The translations under genes and the position numbers were made by a program. From NCBI GenBank assembly GCA_037140715.1, contig JBAXDX010000034.1, forward strand, positions 1-27,280: 27,280 nt of DNA. Direction: 5' to 3'. How positions within the stretch are numbered: the stretch's first letter is position 1; each line of letters opens with the position of its first letter. The stretch comes from JAUZPB01 sp037140715 (GTDB lineage Bacteria > Bacteroidota > Ignavibacteria > Ignavibacteriales > SURF-24). Positions 8,193-15,763 of the stretch are shown here, piece after piece. Below the pieces are notes generated by a model. It did no database searches and had not been told where the DNA came from. It saw nothing but the letters and a program-made list of their open reading frames with translations.

Positions 8193-10796
8193 TTACTTCC
8201 TGTTCTTCAGTTTTGCCACGGCTATCCTGATTAACGGATAGCCTGTTTCTTCCGGCAGTCTGCTCTTTAGATCCTTTAAGTCTGTAAATCCGCGCTCAAT
8301 CTCACAGTTTATTTTTTCCAGATGATCCGCTTCAAACAGGCATGAAATATCCGTATCGGGGTAGAAACCGAGTATGGTTTCAATCTGCATTGAAATTACG
8401 GACTCGGTCAGCTTGCGGAATGAGGCTATATCGGTAAGACTATAGCCTTTTTTTATAAGACTTAACGTTTCAGAGATATTACCGGGTAGTTTCTTCTCTT
8501 CCTTTGTCTCAATATCTTTCTTATGCTCCTTCATGTACTCATTAATAGAAAACAAAAGATCATTACCAAGCTTATTGAACATTCTCTGTGTGAATCCTTT
8601 TATTGCAAGCATCTGTGCGGGAGTTCCCGGCTTTAACTCAGCTACTTTTTTTAATATTTCATCGGAACAGATAAGGTAACTTGTCTGCTGGAAACGGTTA
8701 GCCGCTTCATTCCTCACGCCGCGGAGAAGTCCAAACAGTTCAAGATTAGTTTCATGGCTGTCCTCTTTCGGTTCATGCTTAAACAGGTCTGTTTCTTTAT
8801 CCTTAATTAACTCAAGACCCTTTGGTGTAAGCTTTAACTTTCGTCTGTTTGTTTCGTTGCGTATAATCGATTCATCAGACAAGAGCAGTTCGACTACGCT
8901 TTTTAGTTCAGTCTGTGAATAATTTGAGCAGCTTCCGTAAGTCGGGAAGTTATCTTTGCGTGCTTCTTCAGTTTTACCAAGCAGAATACTTATTATCTGA
9001 GTTTCTGCAAGGTTATCTTTGGCTTCATAAATAGTTTTCAGAATAATTTCTTTAAGGTAATCAGTAATTGATGAATTAAAGACAGGGCTTTCCGTGCAGT
9101 TGTCGCATTTACCGCATTTAAAATTATCAGCGCTTTCTCCGAAATAGTTAATTATAAATTTAATGCGGCATTCGGTTGAGTAGGCGTAACTTATCATAGA
9201 GTCCAGCCTGAAAAGGGCATGGTCATATTTCTCTCTGATTTTATTATAGTCGAGTATAAGTCCTTCAGTTTTTACTCTTGTGCCACTAAGCCGCACAGAG
9301 TTGCCGGGCTGTGGCTTAACATAGTCGGCTATCCCGATATTGTTCAGCAAAGTAAGCGCATCATCCACGTACTGTTCCGACACACCATATTTAGCAGCTA
9401 TCTTTTCTACTGATATCTGAGTGCGGGAATTTATTATTTGTCCGCCAAACTCCCTTAAGAGAATCATTATTATATCGCGGATAATATCTTTGGCAAATTC
9501 CACATAGTCTTTCAGCTTCTCTGAAGGAAGATTGAACTGCATGTAAGTTTTCTTGTCATATTCTGAGACAGGCTTTAGATAACCGGCGCTTTCGAGCATA
9601 TTAATTGCGGAGGAGACAAGTGCACGCGAAACGTCCTTCTTAAGATATGCTGACAGAAATTCATAATTGACAGGAATATCTTTATCCGCCGGACTTCCGA
9701 GCGCGATTCTTCCATAATCGCAAAATGCGTTGTAGATATTTATTATAAGCTCTTTATCGGGGTAGGAACTGTCGATGAAATATTTATGAATATGCTTATC
9801 GGAGTCATCGTAAAGCAGAAAGGCGTGGGACAGTTCGCCATCCCGGCCGGCGCGTCCAATCTCCTGATAATAATTTTCAATGGAGCCGGGCATATTGTAA
9901 TGAACAATCAGGCGTATATCCTTTTTATCTATGCCCATACCAAAGGCGTTTGTAGCCGCGATTATGCTTATTTTATCCTGAAGGAATCCTTCCTGGATAT
10001 ACTTCCGCTGTTCTACCGCTAATCCTGCGTGATAACAGGTAGCGTTCAGCTTATAAAGGTTCAGGAACTCAGCTATTTCCTCGGTTCGCTTTCTTGAAGC
10101 GGCATATATTATTGCGGGGGTCTTATAATTATTCAGAAGGTCTATTAATTCAATCTTCTTTTTATTTGTTTTAATCACCCGCACGCTAAGATTTTCACGC
10201 TCGAACCCTGCGACAAAGATTTTGGGATTCTTCATATCAAGCTGAGAGATGATATCCTTTGTAACATCGGGCGTGGCAGTAGCGGTGAAGGCAGAGATAT
10301 TATTCACAGAAATAAATTTACAGAATTCGCTAATCTTACGATAGCTCGGACGGAAATTATGCCCCCATTCGCTAATGCAGTGAGCTTCGTCTATGAACAG
10401 ATAAGAAGGAGACAGGTTCTTCAGTCTTTCGGCAAATGTCATATTCTCAAGCTTTTCAGGAGCGAGATAGAGCAGTTTTATTTCTCCTGAATGAATATGT
10501 CTGAGGATTTCATCCGCTTCTCTGAAATCTATCGAACTGTTAATAAAGGCTGCGATTCTGCCATTGGAGTTAAGCGCATCGACCTGGTCTTTCATCAGCG
10601 CGATAAGAGGAGATATTACAATAGAAAAACTGCCGGAAATAAGAGCGGGGATTTGATAGCAGACGGACTTGCCGCCGCCGGTCGGGAGGATTGCCAGCAC
10701 ATTTTCCCCTGAAATAACAGCTTCGATAATTTCCTGTTGCCGCGGTCTGAACTGCCTGTATCCGAAATATTTTTCTAATGCTTCTAAAATAGTCAT
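8193..10796 (-). CDS. recQ: ATP-dependent DNA helicase RecQ, long form with HRDC and C-terminal HTH
   Basis: An 867-residue 3'-5' DNA helicase for recombination and repair of stalled forks. Order of parts: motif 0 FRPRQQE (16-22), Walker A TGGGKS (39-44), DEAH (136-139), TATAT (171-175), motif VI QEIGRAGRDG (311-320). About 220 residues with winged-helix character separate motif VI from the zinc module, which has C543 in ECRIKF and CGKCDNC (561-567). In E. coli RecQ that distance is far shorter. A second winged-helix (RQC) lies at 580-665, an HRDC domain at about 683-757, and a terminal helix-turn-helix-like part at 773-867. The ATG at 10796 starts right before the helicase core. It is monocistronic and converges on the lipoprotein gene with no spacer. 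Confidence 0.95.
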   Translation of the reverse strand: MTILEALEKYFGYRQFRPRQQEIIEAVISGENVLAILPTGGGKSVCYQIPALISGSFSIVISPLIALMKDQVDALNSNGRIAAFINSSIDFREADEILRHIHSGEIKLLYLAPEKLENMTFAERLKNLSPSYLFIDEAHCISEWGHNFRPSYRKISEFCKFISVNNISAFTATATPDVTKDIISQLDMKNPKIFVAGFERENLSVRVIKTNKKKIELIDLLNNYKTPAIIYAASRKRTEEIAEFLNLYKLNATCYHAGLAVEQRKYIQEGFLQDKISIIAATNAFGMGIDKKDIRLIVHYNMPGSIENYYQEIGRAGRDGELSHAFLLYDDSDKHIHKYFIDSSYPDKELIINIYNAFCDYGRIALGSPADKDIPVNYEFLSAYLKKDVSRALVSSAINMLESAGYLKPVSEYDKKTYMQFNLPSEKLKDYVEFAKDIIRDIIMILLREFGGQIINSRTQISVEKIAAKYGVSEQYVDDALTLLNNIGIADYVKPQPGNSVRLSGTRVKTEGLILDYNKIREKYDHALFRLDSMISYAYSTECRIKFIINYFGESADNFKCGKCDNCTESPVFNSSITDYLKEIILKTIYEAKDNLAETQIISILLGKTEEARKDNFPTYGSCSNYSQTELKSVVELLLSDESIIRNETNRRKLKLTPKGLELIKDKETDLFKHEPKEDSHETNLELFGLLRGVRNEAANRFQQTSYLICSDEILKKVAELKPGTPAQMLAIKGFTQRMFNKLGNDLLFSINEYMKEHKKDIETKEEKKLPGNISETLSLIKKGYSLTDIASFRKLTESVISMQIETILGFYPDTDISCLFEADHLEKINCEIERGFTDLKDLKSRLPEETGYPLIRIAVAKLKNRK

Positions 10797-10961
10797 GGTA
10801 AAAGGAACTGATAATTAACTGTTACATAAACGGGATGTATAAACTTACTTAATAACGCTGTTATAAATATGCTCCCGTCTGAATCAAAAAGCAATATTAT
10901 TAACTTGCCTGATATAAAATTCATTTCATACTGTGAATTATATAATGGGGGAAGCTGTCAT

Positions 10962-11111
10962 AGTCAGGATTATAGCCGCCTTGCCGGCAGTTCATCCTGT
11001 TTTATGCAGGCAGGCTTAAAGCAGGTGTATTCTGTGATTTTTATCCGGTGTTGCAGGTCGTTGCCGTTAAAAGTTTCTTTAGCTGAATCTTCCGGTCATT
11101 TAATCCTGACT
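10962..11111. repeat. Candidate miniature element bounded by 11-bp terminal inverted repeats
   Basis: AGTCAGGATTA (10962-10972) is exactly inverted as TAATCCTGACT (11101-11111). The enclosed 150 bp is richer in G+C than its surroundings and encodes no recognisable protein. It contains shorter self-complementary parts such as GCCGCCTTGCCGGC. Ends of the TAATCCTG type occur in dispersed intergenic repeats of FCB-group genomes (my recollection, not checked). I see no clear target-site duplication, so insertion is not proven; it could be a non-mobile structured repeat. Confidence 0.4.
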
Positions 11112-11255
11112 GACTAACGAATTCAGGTATGATTATTCTAAATGAGTTTATACTTTCTTCACAATCCATAGCTTTTTAATTACTATTTTTAGTAAAAAAG
11201 GGTAAATTTGCAGTAAGAATTAATAAACCTTAGATAAAATTGCTACGGAATAGTA

Positions 11256-11285
11256 TTTGTTCTAACAGTTGGTTAACTAAATTTA
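11256..11285 (+). promoter_or_regulatory. Candidate Bacteroidota-type promoter upstream of 3-hydroxybutyryl-CoA dehydrogenase
   Basis: TTTG (11256-11259) and TAAATTTA (11278-11285) are 18 bp apart and fit the TTTG / TAnnTTTG pattern of Bacteroidota primary-sigma promoters, with one mismatch at the last base. The RNA would start near 11292 and carry about a 98-base leader. The AT-rich setting makes this a moderate-to-weak call. Confidence 0.33.
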
Positions 11286-11389
11286 CAGTCTTCGGAAATA
11301 ATCTTTAATTAATGTTAACAAACCAATAAGAACAGGGTAAAGCCCGTCAATAACATTGAAATAAACTAATAATAGGTATAAGACCAGAT

Positions 11390-12322
11390 ATGAGCAGAGA
11401 AAAACTAAAATTAACAGACCTCCTGAACACCGTTCAGCAGAACGATGATCAGGAAAGGATAGAATACGTTGCTATTATCGGGGCGGGAGTTATGGGTCAG
11501 GGAATTGCACAGACAGTTGCGGCTTCCGGTATTGATGTATTAATTGTAGAGAAAAGTTCAGCGAGGCTTGAAGATGCCAAGGAAAGGCTTTCTGAGAGCA
11601 TGGACAGGGAGATAAACCGCTGGGCTATGACAAAGAGCGAGAAGAAGTCTGTGCTTTCAAGGATAAAATGGACAATTGAAATAAAGGAAGTTGAGGAATG
11701 CGACCTGATTATCGAAGCCGTTGACGAAAACTTTGCATTAAAGAAGGAAATAATTGAGCAGATTGATAAGCTTGCAAAGCCAAATACAATTATTTTATCA
11801 AATACTTCAACTCTAAGCCTGACGAAGATAGCTGAAGCAGCCAGCAGGCGCGATAAGATTGTCGGTATGCACTTCCTGAACCCGGTTCCTAAGGTTCCGC
11901 TGGTTGAACTTGTCAAAGCTTTTGATACATCGGATGAAACAATGGTAAGAGTTAAGGAATTTGCAAAAAAAATCGGAAAGACAGCGGTTGAAGTTTACGA
12001 ATATCCCGGATTCGTAACTACAAGAGCAATAGTCCCGTTATTAAATGAAGCGATGTATATACTTATGGAAGGCGTAGCTACTGCCGAAGGTATAGATACG
12101 GCAATGAAGTTAGGTTATAATTTCCCGCTGGGTCCGCTTGAAATGGCCGATGTTATGGGTCTTGACGAAGTATTAGCCTGGATGGAAACATTATGGACAA
12201 CGTTGGGCGAGCCGAGATACCGTGCCTGCCCGATATTAAGGAAACTTGTCCGCGAAAAGAAACTTGGCAGGAAAAGTGGCGAAGGTTTCTATAAATATAA
12301 CGCGGATGGAAAGATAATATAA
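11390..12322 (+). CDS. 3-hydroxybutyryl-CoA / 3-hydroxyacyl-CoA dehydrogenase
   Basis: A 310-residue NAD-dependent dehydrogenase interconverting 3-hydroxyacyl-CoA and acetoacyl-CoA. VAIIGAGVMGQGIAQTVAASG (27-47) is the dinucleotide fold, and an acidic E54 after strand 2 favours NAD. Catalytic residues are visible as Ser140 (SNTSTLS), His161 (MHFLNPVP) and Glu173 (LVELV). The usual Asn in GFxxNR is Thr211 (GFVTTR), a variant I recall from MmgB-like relatives. The C-terminal dimer domain has NEAMYILMEGVATAEGIDTAMKLG and LGRKSGEGFYKY. The first 25 residues precede the Rossmann strand and have no Met, so they are a genuine extension if the ATG at 11390 is right. Acetate kinase follows 20 bases later, suggesting an acyl-CoA/acetate operon in fermentation or fatty-acid breakdown. 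Confidence 0.92.
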   Translation: MSREKLKLTDLLNTVQQNDDQERIEYVAIIGAGVMGQGIAQTVAASGIDVLIVEKSSARLEDAKERLSESMDREINRWAMTKSEKKSVLSRIKWTIEIKEVEECDLIIEAVDENFALKKEIIEQIDKLAKPNTIILSNTSTLSLTKIAEAASRRDKIVGMHFLNPVPKVPLVELVKAFDTSDETMVRVKEFAKKIGKTAVEVYEYPGFVTTRAIVPLLNEAMYILMEGVATAEGIDTAMKLGYNFPLGPLEMADVMGLDEVLAWMETLWTTLGEPRYRACPILRKLVREKKLGRKSGEGFYKYNADGKII

Positions 12323-12342
12323 AACAGGAGATTCTAAAATAA

Positions 12343-13557
12343 ATGAGAGTATTAGTTTTAAATAGCGGGAGTTCATCTATTAAGTATCAGTTCTTTGATA
12401 CTGAACAAAAGAAAGCTCTGGCCAAGGGACTTGTAGAAAGAATAGGCATGAGTAGCGCCATACTTACACATGCGCCGCTCGGAAAGGAAAAGATAAAAAT
12501 TGTCGGAGAGATACTTGACCATTCTATTGCCATCGAATATGTAATCGCTGTGTTACTGAGCAAGAATCATGGTGTTATTAAAGATAAAAGTGAAATTGAT
12601 GCGGTCGGACACAGAGTAGTTCACGGCGGAGAAACATTCTCTGACTCGGTTCTGATATCCGAAGGGGTTCTTCAGGTATTAATGGATAATATCGAACTTG
12701 CTCCGCTTCATAATCCTCCTAACATTAAGGGGATAGAAGCTGTAATCAAACACCTGCCCGGTACGGCGCAGGTTGCGGTATTTGACACCGCTTTCCATTC
12801 CAAAATGCCGGCTCATGCTTATATATATGGCATTCCATACGAATTATATAAGAAGTATAAGATCAGGCGCTACGGTTTTCACGGAACATCTCATCTTTTC
12901 GTTTCGCAGAGAGCATCGGTTCTTTTGGGCAGACCGCTTGAAGAGCTTAAACTTATTACCTGTCATCTCGGCAACGGCTGTTCAGTCGCGGCTATAGATC
13001 ATGGTTATTCAGTTGATACGTCAATGGGTTTTACTCCTCTTGAAGGACTTTTAATGGGTACAAGAGGTGGCGATATGGACCCTTCTCTGATACTTTATGT
13101 TATGGGCAAGGAAGGTTTATCGCTTAATGAAGCCAATACGCTTATGAATAAGCACAGCGGGCTTGTCGGCATCAGTGGCGAGAGCAGCGACATGAGAGAA
13201 ATAGAAAACGTGGCTAACGATGGGAATAAGAAAGCCAGGCTTGCTTTTGATGTGTTTAATTACCGTATTAAAAAATATATCGGAGCGTACATTGCCGCGA
13301 TGGGCGGACTGGATGCTCTCGTATTTACAGGAGGCATCGGGGAAAACAGCATAGCAGTTCGTAAAGCTGTCTGTTATAATATGGATTACCTTGGTATTTC
13401 TCTCGATGAAGCTTTAAGCGACAGCAGACCTGATGGTGAGGTTCTTATTTCAAAGCCTGAAAGCAGGGTAAAGGTATTTAAGATTCCTACAAATGAGGAA
13501 CTTGTTATCGCACTTGATACTGAAAAGATAGTTGCTGAGCAACTGAAGCATTCATAA
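12343..13557 (+). CDS. ackA: Acetate kinase
   Basis: A 404-residue ASKHA-fold kinase making ATP and acetate from acetyl phosphate, or the reverse. Key residues coincide in number with the well-studied archaeal enzyme: Asn7, Ser10 and Ser12 in LNSGSSSIKY, Arg91 in GHRVVHGG, Asp148 in VFDTAFH, His180 in YGFHGTSH, and Arg241 in MGTRGGDMDP. FTGGIGENS near the C terminus binds nucleotide. The ATG has CAGGAG about 12 bases upstream. It lies 20 bases after the 3-hydroxyacyl-CoA dehydrogenase and is probably on the same mRNA. No phosphotransacetylase gene is in the window, so the acetyl-phosphate source must be elsewhere. Butyrate kinase is less likely because Buk proteins are shorter and diverge at these motifs. 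Confidence 0.96.
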   Translation: MRVLVLNSGSSSIKYQFFDTEQKKALAKGLVERIGMSSAILTHAPLGKEKIKIVGEILDHSIAIEYVIAVLLSKNHGVIKDKSEIDAVGHRVVHGGETFSDSVLISEGVLQVLMDNIELAPLHNPPNIKGIEAVIKHLPGTAQVAVFDTAFHSKMPAHAYIYGIPYELYKKYKIRRYGFHGTSHLFVSQRASVLLGRPLEELKLITCHLGNGCSVAAIDHGYSVDTSMGFTPLEGLLMGTRGGDMDPSLILYVMGKEGLSLNEANTLMNKHSGLVGISGESSDMREIENVANDGNKKARLAFDVFNYRIKKYIGAYIAAMGGLDALVFTGGIGENSIAVRKAVCYNMDYLGISLDEALSDSRPDGEVLISKPESRVKVFKIPTNEELVIALDTEKIVAEQLKHS

Positions 13558-13703
13558 CAGGGGTTCCGAACGGACTTTAAAACAATTTAACATCTGAGAG
13601 CGATTTAATTAATACAATGCAAAAATCGTTTCCTGATTTAATCATATTTATTTCTGAATTTGGTTTTCAGGAATAATATTTTTTACTTAATAATGGAGGT
13701 ATA

Positions 13704-14033
13704 ATGAAAAAATCACTTAATTTGGCAGTCGGACTTGTTTCAGTACTATTTGTTACTTCTGCATTAACTGCTCAGGCGGGCGGCGATGGCAGGAAGATAT
13801 TTGAATCAAATAAATGTACTATGTGTCATTCAATAAAAGTCGAAAAGATCGAAAAGTCAGGCAAGTCAAATGCGCCGGATCTTTCAACTGTTGGAAGTGA
13901 AAAGAAGGCGGAGTGGATTCAGAAGTTTCTAAAGAAAGAAGAAACAAACGCAGGAAAGAAGCATGCAATAGCTTTTAAGGGAACTGATGCAGAGCTTAAA
14001 ACAGTTGCTGAATGGCTGGTTAAACATAAGTAA
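13704..14033 (+). CDS. Small periplasmic monoheme c-type cytochrome
   Basis: A 109-residue protein with a signal peptide (residues 1-25, cleavage probably after AQA) and one heme-binding CTMCH (38-42). The remainder (APDLSTVG, then AEWIQKFLKKEETNAGKKHAIAFKGTDAELKTVAEWLVKHK) has the helix pattern of class I cytochromes c. The only Met in the mature protein is inside CTMCH; where relatives place the distal Met after GKKH, this one has Ala-Ile. His87 is the obvious substitute, so bis-His ligation and a low redox potential are possible (inference). GGAGGT precedes the ATG closely. It stands 146 bp after ackA and ends in a strong terminator. Its electron-transfer partner is unknown. Confidence 0.88.
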   Translation: MKKSLNLAVGLVSVLFVTSALTAQAGGDGRKIFESNKCTMCHSIKVEKIEKSGKSNAPDLSTVGSEKKAEWIQKFLKKEETNAGKKHAIAFKGTDAELKTVAEWLVKHK

Positions 14034-14061
14034 TAAAGTGGTTCCGGCTGCTTAAACATAG

Positions 14062-14093
14062 AATCCCCGCCACGAACCCGGCGGGGATTTTTT
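14062..14093 (+). terminator. Intrinsic terminator after the cytochrome gene
   Basis: AATCCCCGC (14062-14070) pairs perfectly with GCGGGGATT (14081-14089) around a 10-base loop and runs into six T residues (14088-14093). The opposite strand has no U-run after the stem, so it serves the plus-strand cytochrome gene and not recQ on the other strand. Confidence 0.9.
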
Positions 14094-14140
14094 ATAATAT
14101 AATCCTTCCTGGCAAGTATAATATAATCCTTCTTAGCAAA
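14093..14140. repeat. 24-bp imperfect tandem duplication at the 3' end of the short recQ
   Basis: TATAATATAATCCTTCCTGG plus CAAG (14093-14116) is followed by TATAATATAATCCTTCTTAG plus CAAA (14117-14140), three mismatches in 24. The second copy includes the recQ stop codon (14133-14135) and the last residues; the first copy lies just beyond it, against the cytochrome terminator. Confidence 0.75.
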
Positions 14141-15593
14141 TCCGGCTCTGATTGCCACATATATCACAGTTGCCACATGGCTTTTCGTCCATGAATCCAA
14201 AGTAATCCGAAATATTTACACGTCGGCATTCGTCAGTCCTGAAGTACTGAACGACAGATAAGAGTTTTTTATTATCATTCATAAGTTTTTCTTTCAGATA
14301 TTCTTCATCCGTCAGTTCATCGGGCAGTTCATCGGTAACAGTAAGACTATGTTCTTCAACCGAACCCTGAGTAACTCCGTAGCGGTCAAGCATTGACAGG
14401 GCAGTTTCAACCCGGAAGTCCCGCTTGTTCTTATAGTGCAATTCTTCCCGCAGATAATCTGTTCCCATTGAGTTGACGGCTACAGGATTCATTCTCAGCA
14501 TGTCATAGACCCGCGAATAATAATCGGAGTCAGGATTAGCCCACTTAATAAATTCCATTTGTGTATAAAGGTCGTCCTGATTATATAGTAAAAGGCAGAG
14601 CGAAGGTTTGCCATCGCGCCCGGCTCGCCCGATTTCCTGATAATATGATTCTATCGAAGACGGCATCTCGGCATGAATAACAAACCGTATATCGGGTTTA
14701 TCAATGCCCATACCGAAAGCATTTGTAGCAAGCATAAGTTTCATGCCTCCGTTTAAGAAATCGCGCTGTATTTGTCTGCGTCTGTCAGCAGGCAGTTTCC
14801 CGTGATAAACTCCGTGCTGAATTCCTTTAGCCGACAAAGTTTCCGAGAACTTTTCCAGGGTCTGAATTAAAGAAAAGTAAATTATACCGGAGCCGTGATA
14901 ATTATTCAGGACTTCCAGGGTACTTTTATACTTATCTTTATCCTCATAGATATCATGTGCTTCAAGCCGGAGGTTCGGGCGCTCGATACCATGATGAAAT
15001 ATTCTAACATCAGATTTTCTAAGGTTCAGTCTGAGAATTATATCCTCCTGAACCTCTGCCGTAGCGGTAGCAGTAAGAGCAATAGTAAGCGGATTGCCTG
15101 TCATCGAGCGAAATTCGCCAAGTCGGGAATAGTCGGGGCGGAAATCATGTCCCCATTCGGATATACAATGTGCTTCATCAATTGCAAGCAGAGATATGCC
15201 GGCTGATTTAATCCTGTCGGCAAAATCCTTTCGGCGGAATCTCTCCGGTGTTACATAAAGCAGTTTAAGCTTTCCGCTGATGAAATCCTCAAGGCGTTTT
15301 TCCTTATCACTTTTTGAGACCGAAGAATTAATAAAACCTGCGGGTATATTTCTTTTTCTTAAGGCATCGACCTGGTCCTGCATGAGCGCGATGAGCGGAC
15401 TTATTACAAGTGTTCCGCCTTCAAGGCAAAGAGCCGGAATCTGATAGCACAGAGACTTTCCGCCACCTGTGGGCATCAAAACAAGCGAATGTCCGTTATC
15501 ATCAGTTAACAGCCGGTCGATTATTTCTTCCTGCCCCGGTCTGAATGTTTCAAATCCGAAGTATTTATTTAATATTTGTAACGGGGTTTTCAT
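14133..15593 (-). CDS. ATP-dependent DNA helicase RecQ, short form
   Basis: A 486-residue RecQ helicase with every core motif: FRPGQEE (17-23), TGGGKS (42-47), DEAH (139-142), TATAT (174-178) and QEIGRAGRDG (319-328). About 130 residues of probable winged-helix follow, then the zinc module with C456 (ECRR) and CGNCDIC (473-479). The protein stops seven residues later, so the RQC winged helix and HRDC of full RecQ are absent. It is a normal length for the short RecQ class rather than a frameshift product: the zinc ligands are complete and the gene simply ends there. The ATG at 15593 is preferred to a TTG at 15632. It is a single gene on the minus strand, ending 100 bp from the cytochrome gene, with palindromes upstream at 15641-15699. 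Confidence 0.94.
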   Translation of the reverse strand: MKTPLQILNKYFGFETFRPGQEEIIDRLLTDDNGHSLVLMPTGGGKSLCYQIPALCLEGGTLVISPLIALMQDQVDALRKRNIPAGFINSSVSKSDKEKRLEDFISGKLKLLYVTPERFRRKDFADRIKSAGISLLAIDEAHCISEWGHDFRPDYSRLGEFRSMTGNPLTIALTATATAEVQEDIILRLNLRKSDVRIFHHGIERPNLRLEAHDIYEDKDKYKSTLEVLNNYHGSGIIYFSLIQTLEKFSETLSAKGIQHGVYHGKLPADRRRQIQRDFLNGGMKLMLATNAFGMGIDKPDIRFVIHAEMPSSIESYYQEIGRAGRDGKPSLCLLLYNQDDLYTQMEFIKWANPDSDYYSRVYDMLRMNPVAVNSMGTDYLREELHYKNKRDFRVETALSMLDRYGVTQGSVEEHSLTVTDELPDELTDEEYLKEKLMNDNKKLLSVVQYFRTDECRRVNISDYFGFMDEKPCGNCDICGNQSRIC

Positions 15594-15640
15594 AATTATA
15601 TCCTGAATATCAGGTCTAAAGATAATCTTCAATTAATGGA

Positions 15641-15658
15641 AAAGAAATATATTTCTTT
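15641..15658. promoter_or_regulatory. Perfect 18-bp palindrome upstream of the short recQ
   Basis: AAAGAAATATATTTCTTT reads identically on both strands. Its near edge is 48 bp from the recQ start codon. It could be an operator for a dimeric regulator or a hairpin in the 5' leader; AT-rich composition lowers its significance. Confidence 0.35.
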
Positions 15659-15670
15659 CCGTATTCGCAG

Positions 15671-15699
15671 TCTGGTTCAAAAAAGTTTTTTAGACCAGA
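15671..15699. repeat. 29-bp interrupted inverted repeat upstream of the short recQ
   Basis: TCTGGT (15671-15676) pairs with ACCAGA (15694-15699), and the inside is A6-G-T6, so nearly the whole 29 bases fold on themselves around G15685. No U-run follows the stem in either direction, so it is not an intrinsic terminator. Confidence 0.4.
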
Positions 15700-15763
15700 A
15701 TACATTTGTATATTGCTTCAAAATTTTTCCTGTTATGTTAATACAATATCAAATGAAGCGGAA

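Larger units (their letters stand above)
10797..11389. other. 593-bp gene-free region with an inverted-repeat-bounded block
   Basis: This region lies between the start of recQ (minus) and the 3-hydroxybutyryl-CoA dehydrogenase gene (plus), so it should contain promoters for both. The flanks are AT-rich. The middle (about 10945-11115) is visibly richer in G+C and is bounded by perfect 11-bp inverted repeats (separate entry). A short ATG-started frame at 10869-11117 (82 codons) crosses the block but shows no domain, signal or ribosome site, and I do not call it a gene. Confidence 0.6.

Noticed and set aside
10869..11117. 82-codon plus-strand frame as a gene
   Set aside because: No ribosome site, domain or signal; it runs through the inverted-repeat block and probably reflects its stop-poor composition.
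8193..15593. Defence island suggested by two RecQ helicases
   Set aside because: The neighbours are metabolic and housekeeping genes, both RecQs look like complete repair helicases, and no nuclease, methylase or toxin-like genes are present.
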